This document shows, piece after piece, positions 17,926-26,176 of a stretch of DNA of 34,821 nt. A model generated the notes under the pieces. It was not told the origin of the DNA, ran no database searches, and worked only from the letters and a program-made list of their open reading frames with translations. Source of the stretch: Nocardiopsis suaedae (lineage in GTDB: Bacteria > Actinomycetota > Actinomycetes > Streptosporangiales > Streptosporangiaceae); the NCBI RefSeq assembly GCF_027706745.1, contig NZ_JAQFWP010000071.1:1-34821 (forward strand), read 5' to 3'. The stretch's first letter is position 1, and the number at the start of each line of letters is the position of its first letter. Made by a program: the position numbers and the translations under genes.

Positions 17926-18831
17926 CTACCGCCCGGCCGCCGGCCAGGTGGCCGGGTCGCGCAGCCCCGCGAACCCCCTGGAGACGTCGTAGCCCGCCGC
18001 TTCGAGGCGCCTCCGCGCGGTGCGTGCCCGCGCGAGGGTGCCCTCGTCGAACACCCGGTTGTAGATGTCGTCCGGCAGCGCGTGCAGTCCTCTGCGGAGC
18101 ACGCGCAGGGAGGCGGTCGCCGCCGCCTGCGTCCCCGGCGGCTCGGGGAGGATGCCGTACTCCTTCCGCGCCCACTGCGGGAGCGTGTAGTAGGCCAGCG
18201 CCCCGACGGGCAGCCACAGCGGCTTGAACGGCGCCAGCGCGCGCAGGTGTGCCGGGACCCCGGGCCACAGCAGGAACCGCACCGCCGCCCGCGCCTCGTC
18301 CCCCGCACGGAGCCGCGGCCGCACCGAGGCCAGGTAGGCGCGCATCTGGGCGGCCGACGCCGGCACCTCCCCGGGGTCGAGCCCCACGAGGGCGGCGGTG
18401 CGCGCCTGCTCGGCGAAATAGCGGTCGGCGTCCCCTGGACCCAGGCGCACCCCGGCCCGGACGACCACCTCCAGGTAGGAGACCACTTCGGCGCAGTGCA
18501 CCCACAGCAGCAGTCCGGGATCGTCGACGCGGTACCGGTCCCCGCTGTCCGGGTCGGTGAAGCGCAGCCGCCGGTGCACCGCGCGCACCCGCGCGCCCAG
18601 CTCCTCGGCCTCCTCAGGGCTGCCGTAGGTGGTGGTGGCGACGAAGTCGGCGGTGCGCAGCAGCCGCCCCGTGGGGTCGTCCATGAAGTCCGAGCGCTGC
18701 CAGACCCCCTGCATCGCCACCGGGTGCAGCGCCTGGAGCATCAGCCCGCGCACCCCGGCGACCCACATGGACCGGTCGATGTGCAGGCGCCAGGAGACGG
18801 ACTCCGGGAGGACGGCGGTGGGCTGCTCCAT
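17926..18831 (-). CDS. oxygenase MpaB family protein (DUF2236)
   Basis: A 301-residue DUF2236 protein. The family core DRSMWVAGVRGLMLQALHP is at 19-37 with H36, the FM-D-P-GRL-RT block is at 49-60, and further histidines H86 (RAVHRRL) and H112 (LLLWVHCAE) are candidates for the heme or metal site. Relatives include the fungal oxygenase MpaB and latex-clearing Lcp proteins, the latter b-type heme enzymes that cleave carbon-carbon double bonds. The substrate is unknown. Start ATG 18831 follows GAGGAAGG. Confidence 0.85.
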   Translation of the reverse strand: MEQPTAVLPESVSWRLHIDRSMWVAGVRGLMLQALHPVAMQGVWQRSDFMDDPTGRLLRTADFVATTTYGSPEEAEELGARVRAVHRRLRFTDPDSGDRYRVDDPGLLLWVHCAEVVSYLEVVVRAGVRLGPGDADRYFAEQARTAALVGLDPGEVPASAAQMRAYLASVRPRLRAGDEARAAVRFLLWPGVPAHLRALAPFKPLWLPVGALAYYTLPQWARKEYGILPEPPGTQAAATASLRVLRRGLHALPDDIYNRVFDEGTLARARTARRRLEAAGYDVSRGFAGLRDPATWPAAGR

Positions 18832-19021
18832 GTGGGCCCTTCCTCTCACTGCGCGGCCCTGTACGTCCGCGGCACGGGTGCGTGGTCCCCCTGAACCGGA
18901 TTCTAGGCACACCGGGGTCCGATCGGCGGTGGGGCGACCGGTCCGACAGCGGAGCCCACTAAGTTGGGAACCGTTGTCGAGCTCTACCGGAACCTTTCGA
19001 CCCTTTCGAGCGAGGAGCGCC

Positions 19022-19879
19022 ATGGACCCCCACCTCTCCGGCGGCGCCGAGCAGACCCCCCTCAGCGTCCGCGGGATGTCCTTCGACGCGCTGGCGGCTG
19101 GGCCCCTCGACGGCCCCCTGGCCCTGTTCCTGCACGGCTTCCCCGAGTTCTCGACCTGTTGGCGCGAGCAGCTCGCCGCCGCCGCGCGGGCCGGGTTCCG
19201 GGCCGTCGCCGTCGATCAGCGCGGCTACTCCCCGGGCGCCCGGCCCGAGGGCACCGCCGCCTACACCGTCGACGAACTCGTCGAGGACGTCTTCGGCTTC
19301 GCCGACGCCCTGGAGTACGAGCGCTTCCACCTCGTCGCGCACGACTGGGGCGGCGTGCTGGCCTGGCCTGTGGCGTTCCGCCGTCCCGAACGCATCCGAA
19401 CCCTGACCGTGCTGTCCACCCCGCACCCGCGCGCGCTGAATGAGGTCGTGCGCGTCTCCAAGCAGCAGCAGGAGAAGCTGTCCTACATCGGACTGTTCCG
19501 CATGGAGGGCAAGGCCGAGAAGGTGCTCCTCCAGGACGACGCGGCCACGCTGCGGGGCGTCTACGAAGGCCGCGTTCCCGAGCCGCTGGTCGAGGACAAC
19601 GTGCGCCGACTGTCCGAGCCCGGGGCGCTGACGGCGGCGCTGAGCTGGTACCGCGCTCTGGAGGGCGACGCGGCCGACGCGGGCGCGGTGCAGGTGCCCA
19701 CGCTGTACATGTGGGGCGAGGGCGACCGGGCGTTCGGCCCTGAGGCCGCCGAGAAGACGGGCGACTGGGTCGAGGCGCCGTACGAGTACGTGCGTCTGGA
19801 CAACGCCACGCACTGGCTGCCCGAAGAGGACCCCGAGCGGGTCATCCCGGCGATCCTGGAGCACTTCAAGCGCGGGTGA
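19022..19879 (+). CDS. alpha/beta hydrolase, epoxide hydrolase-like
   Basis: A 285-residue protein. The oxyanion loop is LHGFPEF (38-43) and DQRGYSPG lies at 65-72. The nucleophile elbow AHDWGG carries Asp (D108) rather than Ser, as in epoxide hydrolases and haloalkane dehalogenases. SWYRAL in the cap supplies the tyrosine typical of epoxide hydrolases, and NATHWLPEE near 261-269 supplies the histidine. Epoxide hydrolysis is the most likely activity. ATG 19022 follows GAGGAG at 19011-19016. It is divergent from the MpaB-like gene. Confidence 0.85.
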   Translation: MDPHLSGGAEQTPLSVRGMSFDALAAGPLDGPLALFLHGFPEFSTCWREQLAAAARAGFRAVAVDQRGYSPGARPEGTAAYTVDELVEDVFGFADALEYERFHLVAHDWGGVLAWPVAFRRPERIRTLTVLSTPHPRALNEVVRVSKQQQEKLSYIGLFRMEGKAEKVLLQDDAATLRGVYEGRVPEPLVEDNVRRLSEPGALTAALSWYRALEGDAADAGAVQVPTLYMWGEGDRAFGPEAAEKTGDWVEAPYEYVRLDNATHWLPEEDPERVIPAILEHFKRG

Positions 19880-19946
19880 GGCCCTGGCCGGGCGGGCGGC
19901 TCTCGGTCACCCTGAGGCTCCGGGGGCGGAGCTATGGGAGGCCGTT

Positions 19947-21305
19947 ATGGGAACGGGCGGACGACGTTGGACCGCCGGGGCGCTCGCCGCCGTCGCGCTG
20001 CTTCCGTGCGCGGCTGCGGCGGACGCCCAGGGCGCGGGCGGACAGGAGGCGCACGCCGGGAAGGACCGCGCCGACGGGTGGCGCCTGGTCCATGCTGAAG
20101 ACTTCTCCCGGTTCGCTCCCCGGGGCGACACCGGGTGGTTCCCCGATCAGGACGGGCCCGGGAGCCCGTACGACGCCGGGGGCTATGACAACGACGGCGG
20201 CTACTTCCGCACCATCGGCGGCGACGACTTCGACCGCCACCTGGAGGGCGTGGACCTGTACCGCCGCTCCTTCGCGTTCGGCGAGGGCGGATGGCTCACG
20301 GCCGAACTCGCCACGCGCGACACGGGCGGCGGCGCGAAGGAGGGTGCGCCGTCCTTCGGCAGGGACGTCCTGCCGGGCGCCGGGCCGACGGGGCTGTTCG
20401 ACAACCCCGACCACCACGGCGCGGTCATCGTGCGCTCGACCGACGCTCTGCCCGAGGAGTACCGGATCGAGGTGAAGCTGAAGACGGTCGACTTCGGCGG
20501 CCGGCGCGACGGCGAATGGGACTACGACGGCAAGGTGAACGGGTACGCGCCCTCGGACTGCAAGACCAACTTCCCATGGGCGGGCTCGGGGGACTTCTCC
20601 CCTCCCGAATGCGAGTGGTACGACGTCACCCGCGACTCCAACGGGTTCTACTTCCTGTCGATCATGGACTACGAGCGTCCGGCGCCGCACAACAACGTCT
20701 TCGTCCATACGCACCGCAAGGTGGTGATGGACGGCTACAACCGGTACCGGTACACGGGGAACGGGCTGCGCTACTGCGACGCCTCCACCGGCGAGCTGCA
20801 GCCGTACGAGTGGGGCAGCGGGAACGGGGTCAACATGCTGTTCATGACCCCGGACCGGCGCTACGGCAACCAGCCCGGCACCGAGTACCTGATGCACAGC
20901 GAGTGCGGGACGGAGTACGCAGGCGGGATCGTCAGCCAGGCCGACCTGCTCCCTGAGGCGATGCCGCGCCAGGACTACCGGTTCGCAGTGGAGCGGCGCG
21001 ACGGCCGCTACGTGCTGGAGGTGTCGGGCGAGTTCCGCCACGTGGGTGAGCGGACACTGCGCTACGTGCAGCCGTTCGACGACGGCGAGCACCCGGTGTG
21101 GCACTACAACAGGACGCCGGAGGAGTACGGCGGCGCCTACGACCGGACGTGGAGCTACCCCTCCGACAACGGCACGTACACCGACGAGAACGTCTGGCCC
21201 GAGGGGTCGGCCTACCCCGACCACTTCCTGATCGGCCAGCCGCACATGAACTTCTACGAGGGCGACGCCCGTGTGGACGACATCCGCATGTACGTGCCGG
21301 ACTAG
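19947..21305 (+). CDS. secreted conserved protein of unknown function
   Basis: A 452-residue protein with a Sec signal peptide (residues 1 to about 26: GGRR, a hydrophobic stretch, then AAADA). The mature part is rich in aromatic and acidic residues and has repeated blocks such as WRLVHAEDFSRF, GGWLTAELATRD, DYERPAPHNNVFVH, NMLFM and PHMNFYEG. I recall close relatives in Streptomyces but no tested function. A jelly-roll glucanase-like fold is possible, suggested only by composition and strand pattern. ATG 19947 follows GGGAGG. It is convergent with the nitronate monooxygenase gene. Confidence 0.75.
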   Translation: MGTGGRRWTAGALAAVALLPCAAAADAQGAGGQEAHAGKDRADGWRLVHAEDFSRFAPRGDTGWFPDQDGPGSPYDAGGYDNDGGYFRTIGGDDFDRHLEGVDLYRRSFAFGEGGWLTAELATRDTGGGAKEGAPSFGRDVLPGAGPTGLFDNPDHHGAVIVRSTDALPEEYRIEVKLKTVDFGGRRDGEWDYDGKVNGYAPSDCKTNFPWAGSGDFSPPECEWYDVTRDSNGFYFLSIMDYERPAPHNNVFVHTHRKVVMDGYNRYRYTGNGLRYCDASTGELQPYEWGSGNGVNMLFMTPDRRYGNQPGTEYLMHSECGTEYAGGIVSQADLLPEAMPRQDYRFAVERRDGRYVLEVSGEFRHVGERTLRYVQPFDDGEHPVWHYNRTPEEYGGAYDRTWSYPSDNGTYTDENVWPEGSAYPDHFLIGQPHMNFYEGDARVDDIRMYVPD

Positions 21306-21327
21306 GAGGCCGGAGTACGGCGCCCGG

Positions 21328-22401
21328 TCAGGTGCGGCCGGGCTCGGTGACGTCCGCTCCTTCGGCCAGGGCGCGCACGACCTCGGCGGCGGGGCGCTCC
21401 TCGGCCGCGCGGTAGGAGGTGCCCGCCCACAGGTGGAGGCGGGCGGTGTCGCCCGCCTGTGCCGCCGCCTTGCGCATGGGGCCGGTCAGGTAGTGCACCT
21501 GCGGGTAGGCCGCCGGGGCCTCGGACGTGTGGGCGGACAGGAACCGGTTGACCAGACCGCGCGCTCTGCGGCCGCTGAAGGCCCGGGTCACCGCGGTGCC
21601 GGGGAACACCTCGTCGGCCAGCGCCCGCTTGTGGGTCTCGGAGGCCCCGCTCTCCGGCGTCCTCAGCAGGACCGTGCCGACCTGGGCGGCGACGGCGCCG
21701 TGGGAGAGGACCTTGCGCACGGCCGCGGCGTCGCCGATGCCCCCGGCCGCGACCAACGGCAGGTCCACCTCCTCGCGCACCTGCGACAACAGGTCGAGCA
21801 GGGGTGTGGTGCGCTCCTCGGCGTCGTCGAAGGAGCCCTGGTGGCCTCCGGCCTCGGCCCCCTGGACGCTCAGGGCGTCGGCGCCGACCCCGGCGGCCGC
21901 GCGCGCTTCGGCCGGTGTGGTGACCGTCACCATGACGGCGCTCCCCGCGGCGTGCAGGGCCGCGACGTCCGAGGGGTCCGGGGCGCCGAAGGTGAAGCTC
22001 ACCACCGGGACGGGGTCGTCGATCAGCAGGGCGAGCTTGGCCGGGTAGCCGTCGTCGCTCCACCGGGGCTCGCCCGGTTCGGCGCCCAGCGCCTCGAGGT
22101 CGGGGGCGATGCCGCGCGCGTAGCCCGCCACCCGTTCCCGGTCGCCCGTGTCCTCGCCGGGCACGAACAGGTTGACGCCGAAGGGGCGGCCGGTCAGCTC
22201 GCGCGTGCGCGCGATCTGGGACGCGAGCGCGTCGGCGCCCTTGTAGCCGCCCGCGAGGAAGCCCAAGCCGCCCGCCGTGTTGACGGCGGCCACGAGTTCG
22301 GGGGTGCTGGCCCCTCCGGCCATCGGGGCGCCCACCACGGGAACCGTCCCCGGGGCCGCGAAAGTACTGGTCACCACGGTCTGCGCTGCGTCCTGGCCCA
22401 C
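21328..22401 (-). CDS. nitronate monooxygenase (2-nitropropane dioxygenase family)
   Basis: A 357-residue FMN TIM-barrel enzyme. GAPMAGG (24-30) is the N-terminal phosphate contact, GAEAGGHQG carries the catalytic-type H187, and AAGGIGD (219-224) binds FMN phosphate. It oxidises alkyl nitronates, such as propionate 3-nitronate, a toxin. Start GTG 22401 follows GGAGGAGG with ten bases of spacing; GTG 22377 is an alternative. The divergent neighbour is a TauE exporter. Confidence 0.85.
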   Translation of the reverse strand: MGQDAAQTVVTSTFAAPGTVPVVGAPMAGGASTPELVAAVNTAGGLGFLAGGYKGADALASQIARTRELTGRPFGVNLFVPGEDTGDRERVAGYARGIAPDLEALGAEPGEPRWSDDGYPAKLALLIDDPVPVVSFTFGAPDPSDVAALHAAGSAVMVTVTTPAEARAAAGVGADALSVQGAEAGGHQGSFDDAEERTTPLLDLLSQVREEVDLPLVAAGGIGDAAAVRKVLSHGAVAAQVGTVLLRTPESGASETHKRALADEVFPGTAVTRAFSGRRARGLVNRFLSAHTSEAPAAYPQVHYLTGPMRKAAAQAGDTARLHLWAGTSYRAAEERPAAEVVRALAEGADVTEPGRT

Positions 22402-22491
22402 GTTCGGACGACCTCCTCCACCGGTTGCGCCAGCAGCCTGCCACACCCGGTGCCGGGGTGCGCAACGGGGCCGGTCGGCCGGACCCGCCAC

Positions 22492-22513
22492 TTTCTCTCG
22501 CCATCGAGAGAAA
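22492..22513. promoter_or_regulatory. 9-bp perfect inverted repeat in divergent promoter region
   Basis: TTTCTCTCG-CCAT-CGAGAGAAA. Beside it is a second dyad, TGAGG-CTAC-CCTCA (22515-22528). They lie between the nitronate monooxygenase and TauE genes in an AT-rich patch, and are operator candidates for one or both. Confidence 0.55.
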
Positions 22514-22684
22514 ATGAGGCTACCCTCAATTCCAGGGTGTGACCCGGCGGGCACCCGGTGTCCCGCCCCCTTTCCCCAGGGGCGGGGCCCGGGACCCCGC
22601 CCGTCCGCACGGCCGGGAGATGTCCCATAATCGGATGACGTACCGGCCGGGCGCCCGCCCTCCGGCCGACCGGAGGAGGAGCGC

Positions 22685-23461
22685 ATGGACCCCGCAGCCG
22701 CCGCCCTCCTCGCCGCCGCGGGGTTCGCCGCGGGGCTGGTCGGCTCGGTCGCCGGCCTGGCCTCGCTGTTCAGCTACCCCGCGCTCCTGGCGGTCGGGCT
22801 TCCGCCCATCGCCGCCAACGTCACCAACACCGTCGGGCTGTTCTCCACCACCGTCGGTTCGGCCGCCGCCTCCCGCGCCGAGCTGCGCGGACAGCGCGGA
22901 CGCATCATGCGCCTGGGCGCGCTCGCCGCCGGGGGCGGGGCCCTGGGCGCCTGGCTGCTGCTCAACACCGACGAAGGCGTGTTCGAGCTCATCGTGCCCT
23001 GGCTCATCGCCCTGGGGTCGCTCCTGCTGATCGGCCGCGACACGGTGCGCCGCCTCGCGGCGCGCGCGGCCGCCCGCGGCGGGCGGAAGGGCGGGCGCTC
23101 AGGCCCCGCGGTCCTGGGGGTGTCCGTGGCGCTCGTGGGCGTCTACGGCGGCTATTTCGGAGCCGCGGCGGGCGTGCTCATGCTGGCGCTGCTGAGCGTC
23201 GCCCTGGACGAGTCGCTCGCGGTGTCCAACGCCCTGAAGAACCTCACCACCGGCGCCGCCAACCTCATCGCCGCGGTCTCCTACGCCTTCCTGGCGCCCG
23301 TGCACTGGTGGGCGGCGGTCGCCTTGGCGTGCGGGTGCCTCCTGGGCAGCGCGCTGGGCCCGGCGCTGGTGCGCCGCCTGCCCGAGCGCCCGCTGCGGTG
23401 GGCCGTCTCCCTCGCCGGGTTCGCGCTGGCCGCCCATCTGTTCGTGTCGGCCCTGCGCTGA
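22685..23461 (+). CDS. sulfite exporter TauE/SafE family protein
   Basis: A 258-residue membrane protein with about eight helices in two repeats. The first repeat contains AANVTNTVGLFSTTVGS and the second LKNLTTGAANLIAAVSYAFLAP, each matching the TauE/SafE half-site. The glycine-rich YGGYFGAAAGVLML segment near 157-170 is characteristic. Members export or import sulfite, sulfoacetate or other organic anions; the substrate here is unknown. ATG 22685 has GGAGGAGG just before it. Confidence 0.85.
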   Translation: MDPAAAALLAAAGFAAGLVGSVAGLASLFSYPALLAVGLPPIAANVTNTVGLFSTTVGSAAASRAELRGQRGRIMRLGALAAGGGALGAWLLLNTDEGVFELIVPWLIALGSLLLIGRDTVRRLAARAAARGGRKGGRSGPAVLGVSVALVGVYGGYFGAAAGVLMLALLSVALDESLAVSNALKNLTTGAANLIAAVSYAFLAPVHWWAAVALACGCLLGSALGPALVRRLPERPLRWAVSLAGFALAAHLFVSALR

Positions 23462-23480
23462 GCCCGCCCTGCGCTGAGCC
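23451..23480. repeat. 14-nt tandem direct repeat at the TauE stop
   Basis: CCCTGCGCTGAGCC occurs at 23451-23464 and again at 23467-23480, a 16-bp period spanning the stop codon. It was probably produced by slippage. Confidence 0.6.
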
Positions 23481-23492
23481 GGTCCTGTGCCG

Positions 23493-23506
23493 GGCGGCCG
23501 GCCGCC
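23493..23506. terminator. GC palindrome between convergent genes
   Basis: A 14-bp palindrome (GGCGGCCGGCCGCC) lies between the TauE and SIS gene stops. It could serve as a bidirectional terminator, though a loopless palindrome is a weak one. Confidence 0.3.
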
Positions 23507-23515
23507 GGGGCCCCC

Positions 23516-24262
23516 TCAGCCCAGCTCCGGCACGCGCGGCCCGTACCGGGAGAAGAAACGCTGGTTCGCCTCGTCGCCGCCGGGCATGTTGGCCGACCGC
23601 CACAGCGGCGGCTCCAGGTCCTCCTTGCGCACCCGGTCGTGCACCGAGGCCAGCAGCAGGTTCCACAGGTAGGAGTTGGCCAGGCTGGACAGCGGCGCGG
23701 TCACCGGGTCGGCCTGGGGGTAGGCCGCGTCCCCGGGGTCGACCAGGGTGTCCACCACCAGGCCCGCATCCTCGGCCAGGGTGCCGCCCGCCCGGCGCGG
23801 CGCGGCCGCCGCGCACGCCCGCGAAGTGAAGGCCACCACCGGCAGCCCCCGCCCGCGCGCCCCGCGCGCCAGCTCCACCGGGTAGGGGTTGACCCCCGAG
23901 GTGGAGAACACGAACAGCAGGTCGCCCCGGTCGGCATCGGCCCCGGCGCCGTCCAGGACCTCGTCGGCCAGGCCGCTCCGGCGCTCGGCCGCGGTGGCCG
24001 CGGCGGCGCCGTGCAGGGGCAGCAGGTCCGGGTGGTACAGGGGCTTGACCGGGGCCAGCCCCCCGGCGCGGAAGAAGGCCTCGGCCACGGCGATCATCGA
24101 GTGGCCCGACCCCGCCACCAGGACCATGCCGTCGCCGCGGACGGCCCGCTCGACCACGAGGGCGGCGACCTCCTCCAGCACGTCGGCGTTGGCCCGCTGG
24201 ACCTCCTCCAGCCGGTCGCGCATGCGGGCCCCGAAGTCCCCGCCGCCGTGGTAGGCGTCCAT
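23516..24262 (-). CDS. SIS-domain sugar isomerase (UPF0309 type)
   Basis: A 248-residue phosphosugar-binding protein. GSGHS (51-55) and STSG (120-123) are the two SIS phosphate loops. The length and the run of AGSGHSMIAVAEAFFRAGG through FVFSTSGVNPYPVELA match the UPF0309 family. It probably isomerises or binds the sugar phosphate made by the adjacent PTS. ATG 24262 was chosen because GAGGAGGAG lies five bases before it. The upstream ATG 24292 would overlap the EIIB gene and has a weak site. Confidence 0.8.
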   Translation of the reverse strand: MDAYHGGGDFGARMRDRLEEVQRANADVLEEVAALVVERAVRGDGMVLVAGSGHSMIAVAEAFFRAGGLAPVKPLYHPDLLPLHGAAAATAAERRSGLADEVLDGAGADADRGDLLFVFSTSGVNPYPVELARGARGRGLPVVAFTSRACAAAAPRRAGGTLAEDAGLVVDTLVDPGDAAYPQADPVTAPLSSLANSYLWNLLLASVHDRVRKEDLEPPLWRSANMPGGDEANQRFFSRYGPRVPELG

Positions 24263-24282
24263 CCGCTCCTCCTCGGTGTGCG

Positions 24283-24582
24283 TCACAGCCATCCCTGCTC
24301 TTCCAGCGGCCCGCGCAGCTCGCGGGCCAGGCCCTCGCGGTCGAGGAAGTCGTCGACCGCGACCACCACCGGGGCGGTGCCCTCCATCTCGCCCATGTGC
24401 ATGCCCTGGCCGATGACGACGTCGGCCGCCATGCCCCGGGCGGTGGTCAGGTCGGCGTTCTCCACGCGGGCCTGGACCCCCAGGTCGCTCAGTGCCCCCT
24501 CGGCGGTCATCTTCAGGATGAGGCTGCTCCCCATCCCTACGCCGCACACGGTGAGCACCGTCAGGGGGTTCGAACGCGCCAT
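24283..24582 (-). CDS. PTS system EIIB component (ascorbate/lactose-type)
   Basis: A 99-residue phosphocarrier. Its phosphorylation site is C13 in the loop VCGVGMGSS, as in UlaB/SgaB and related EIIB proteins. It passes phosphate from EIIA to the sugar bound in EIIC. ATG 24582 follows GGAGAAGAGG. It lies 70 bp downstream of the EIIC gene and 20 bp upstream of the SIS gene. No EIIA gene is present in the window. Confidence 0.85.
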   Translation of the reverse strand: MARSNPLTVLTVCGVGMGSSLILKMTAEGALSDLGVQARVENADLTTARGMAADVVIGQGMHMGEMEGTAPVVVAVDDFLDREGLARELRGPLEEQGWL

Positions 24583-24652
24583 CGTCGCCTCTTCTCCGGT
24601 CGACCCTAGTGGTTCCCGCCCGCCGCGCACGGGGCGGCGGGCGTCCTGCGAT

Positions 24653-26071
24653 CTACGTTCCCGGGGTGTCCGGTGTGCGCTCGTCCCGCGCGCGCTCCTT
24701 CCGCCGGGCGCGCAGCGACAGCCAGGTGAGCAGCCCCACCGTCACCGCGCCGACGAGCGCCGTCACCGGCCACACTCCCGGCAGTACGGCGCCCAGGCCG
24801 AGCAGGAGGGCGGTGATCGCGTACCAGTCGGCGTCGGCGAGGGTGGCCAGTTCTGGGGCGGTCCCCGAGAGCATGCCCCACACCACGGCCTGTCCGACGG
24901 CGAGGATGACGCCGTTGAGCACGCCCCCGGCCACGGCGCCGCGCCACCCGGACACCGCGTTGCCGAAGACCCCGGCGGCCCCTCCGCCGAAGAACAGCAT
25001 GATCATCGGCGGGACGAGGGTGAACCACCCGGTGGCGGCGAAGACGCCCAGGAAGACGAGGAACACGCCGGTGCTGACGACGAACCCGATCATCACCGCG
25101 GTCGGGGCGGCGGGGAAGACGGTGGGGATGTCCAGGGCGGGCTTGGAGCCGGGGACGACCTTCTCCCCCACCCCCTTGAAGGCGGGGACGATCTCGGCGA
25201 GGAACATGCGCACGCCGTAGAGGAGGATGGCGATGCCCGCGGCGAACCGGAAGGCGGCGATGACGCCCCAGGCCCAGGGGTCGATGTTCTCGTCGTAGGC
25301 GGCCGCGGCCTCGGCGACGGTGGCCGGGTCGGCGAACGCCATGGCGGCCAGCAGGATGACGCCGATCACCAGGGCGGTGCTGACGTTGACGTCCTTGAAG
25401 AAGGAGAGGCGGCGGGGCAGCTTCAGCTTCTCGGTGCCGTGCCGCTCGGGGTCGCCGAGGGGCTTGGCGACCACCGCCGTCAGCAGCGCCAGCGTGGAGG
25501 TGGTGTGGCCCAGCCCGAAGTCGTCGCGGCCGGTCACCTTGCGCATGAACGGCGCGATCCACATGGGCTGCAGGGTCCAGTAGCAGGCGATGAGCACCGA
25601 TCCGCTCGCCACCAGGGCCGCCTGCGGCAGATCGCCGAACGCCTCGACCAGGCAGGCGGTGATGACCACGCTCACCCAGAACATCAGGTGGCCGGTGAGG
25701 TAGACGTTGCGGGCGGCGGGGAAGACGCGCACGAGCAGCAGGTGCAGGACGAAGCCCAGAGTGATGACCAGGGCGACGGTCCCGCCGTGCTCGCCGAGGA
25801 ACCCGTCCAGGGTGTTCTGGGCGGCGGGCGGTTCGGCTCCCACCGCGCTGGAGACGATGGTCTGGAAGTCGCCCAGGCCGCCGGTGAACAGTTCGATGCC
25901 GACGAACAGGATGACGATCCCCAGGACCGCCCGGAGGGCGCCCCCGACCACCTCCTCGACCGGCTTGCGCTGCAGGACCAGCCCCAGCAGGGTGATCAGG
26001 CCGATGAGGATGGCCACCTGGCCGAACACGTTGTCGGCGATCCAGATCAGGACGGCTTGCACGGTCTCCAT
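24653..26071 (-). CDS. PTS system EIIC component (UlaA/SgaT ascorbate family)
   Basis: A 472-residue integral membrane permease with about eleven helices. It resembles UlaA/SgaT along its length (for example VGIELFTGGLGDFQTIVSSAVG near 56-77 and VLIACYWTLQPMWIAPFMRKVTG). Ascorbate is the substrate of the founding member, but many actinobacterial members have unknown sugars. The downstream SIS isomerase argues against plain ascorbate catabolism. ATG 26071 follows GGAGG. It is first in a three-gene operon with a HutC/DasR-like operator at its promoter. Confidence 0.85.
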   Translation of the reverse strand: METVQAVLIWIADNVFGQVAILIGLITLLGLVLQRKPVEEVVGGALRAVLGIVILFVGIELFTGGLGDFQTIVSSAVGAEPPAAQNTLDGFLGEHGGTVALVITLGFVLHLLLVRVFPAARNVYLTGHLMFWVSVVITACLVEAFGDLPQAALVASGSVLIACYWTLQPMWIAPFMRKVTGRDDFGLGHTTSTLALLTAVVAKPLGDPERHGTEKLKLPRRLSFFKDVNVSTALVIGVILLAAMAFADPATVAEAAAAYDENIDPWAWGVIAAFRFAAGIAILLYGVRMFLAEIVPAFKGVGEKVVPGSKPALDIPTVFPAAPTAVMIGFVVSTGVFLVFLGVFAATGWFTLVPPMIMLFFGGGAAGVFGNAVSGWRGAVAGGVLNGVILAVGQAVVWGMLSGTAPELATLADADWYAITALLLGLGAVLPGVWPVTALVGAVTVGLLTWLSLRARRKERARDERTPDTPGT

Positions 26072-26117
26072 GGGCGCCTCCGCAGCCGGGCGGCGGGCCG
26101 CGCCCGCTCACTCCCGA

Positions 26118-26131
26118 CCGGTCTATACCGG
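26118..26131 (-). promoter_or_regulatory. GntR/HutC (DasR-like) operator over the -10 of the PTS operon
   Basis: CCGGT-CTAT-ACCGG. The inner GGTCTATACC differs at one base from the GGTCTAGACC core of DasR/NagR sites. On the operon strand TATAGA (26126-26121) can serve as -10, so a bound repressor would block it. The start codon lies about 43 bases after the predicted transcription start. Confidence 0.55.
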
Positions 26132-26176
26132 CCTCCCACTCTGGGGAGCCCCGGTCTCGAAGTGGCCCCGATCACA

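Noticed and set aside
18967-18994. Two GGAACC hexamers upstream of the epoxide hydrolase-like gene, resembling ECF sigma -35 boxes
   Set aside because: No matching -10 element occurs at the expected spacing.
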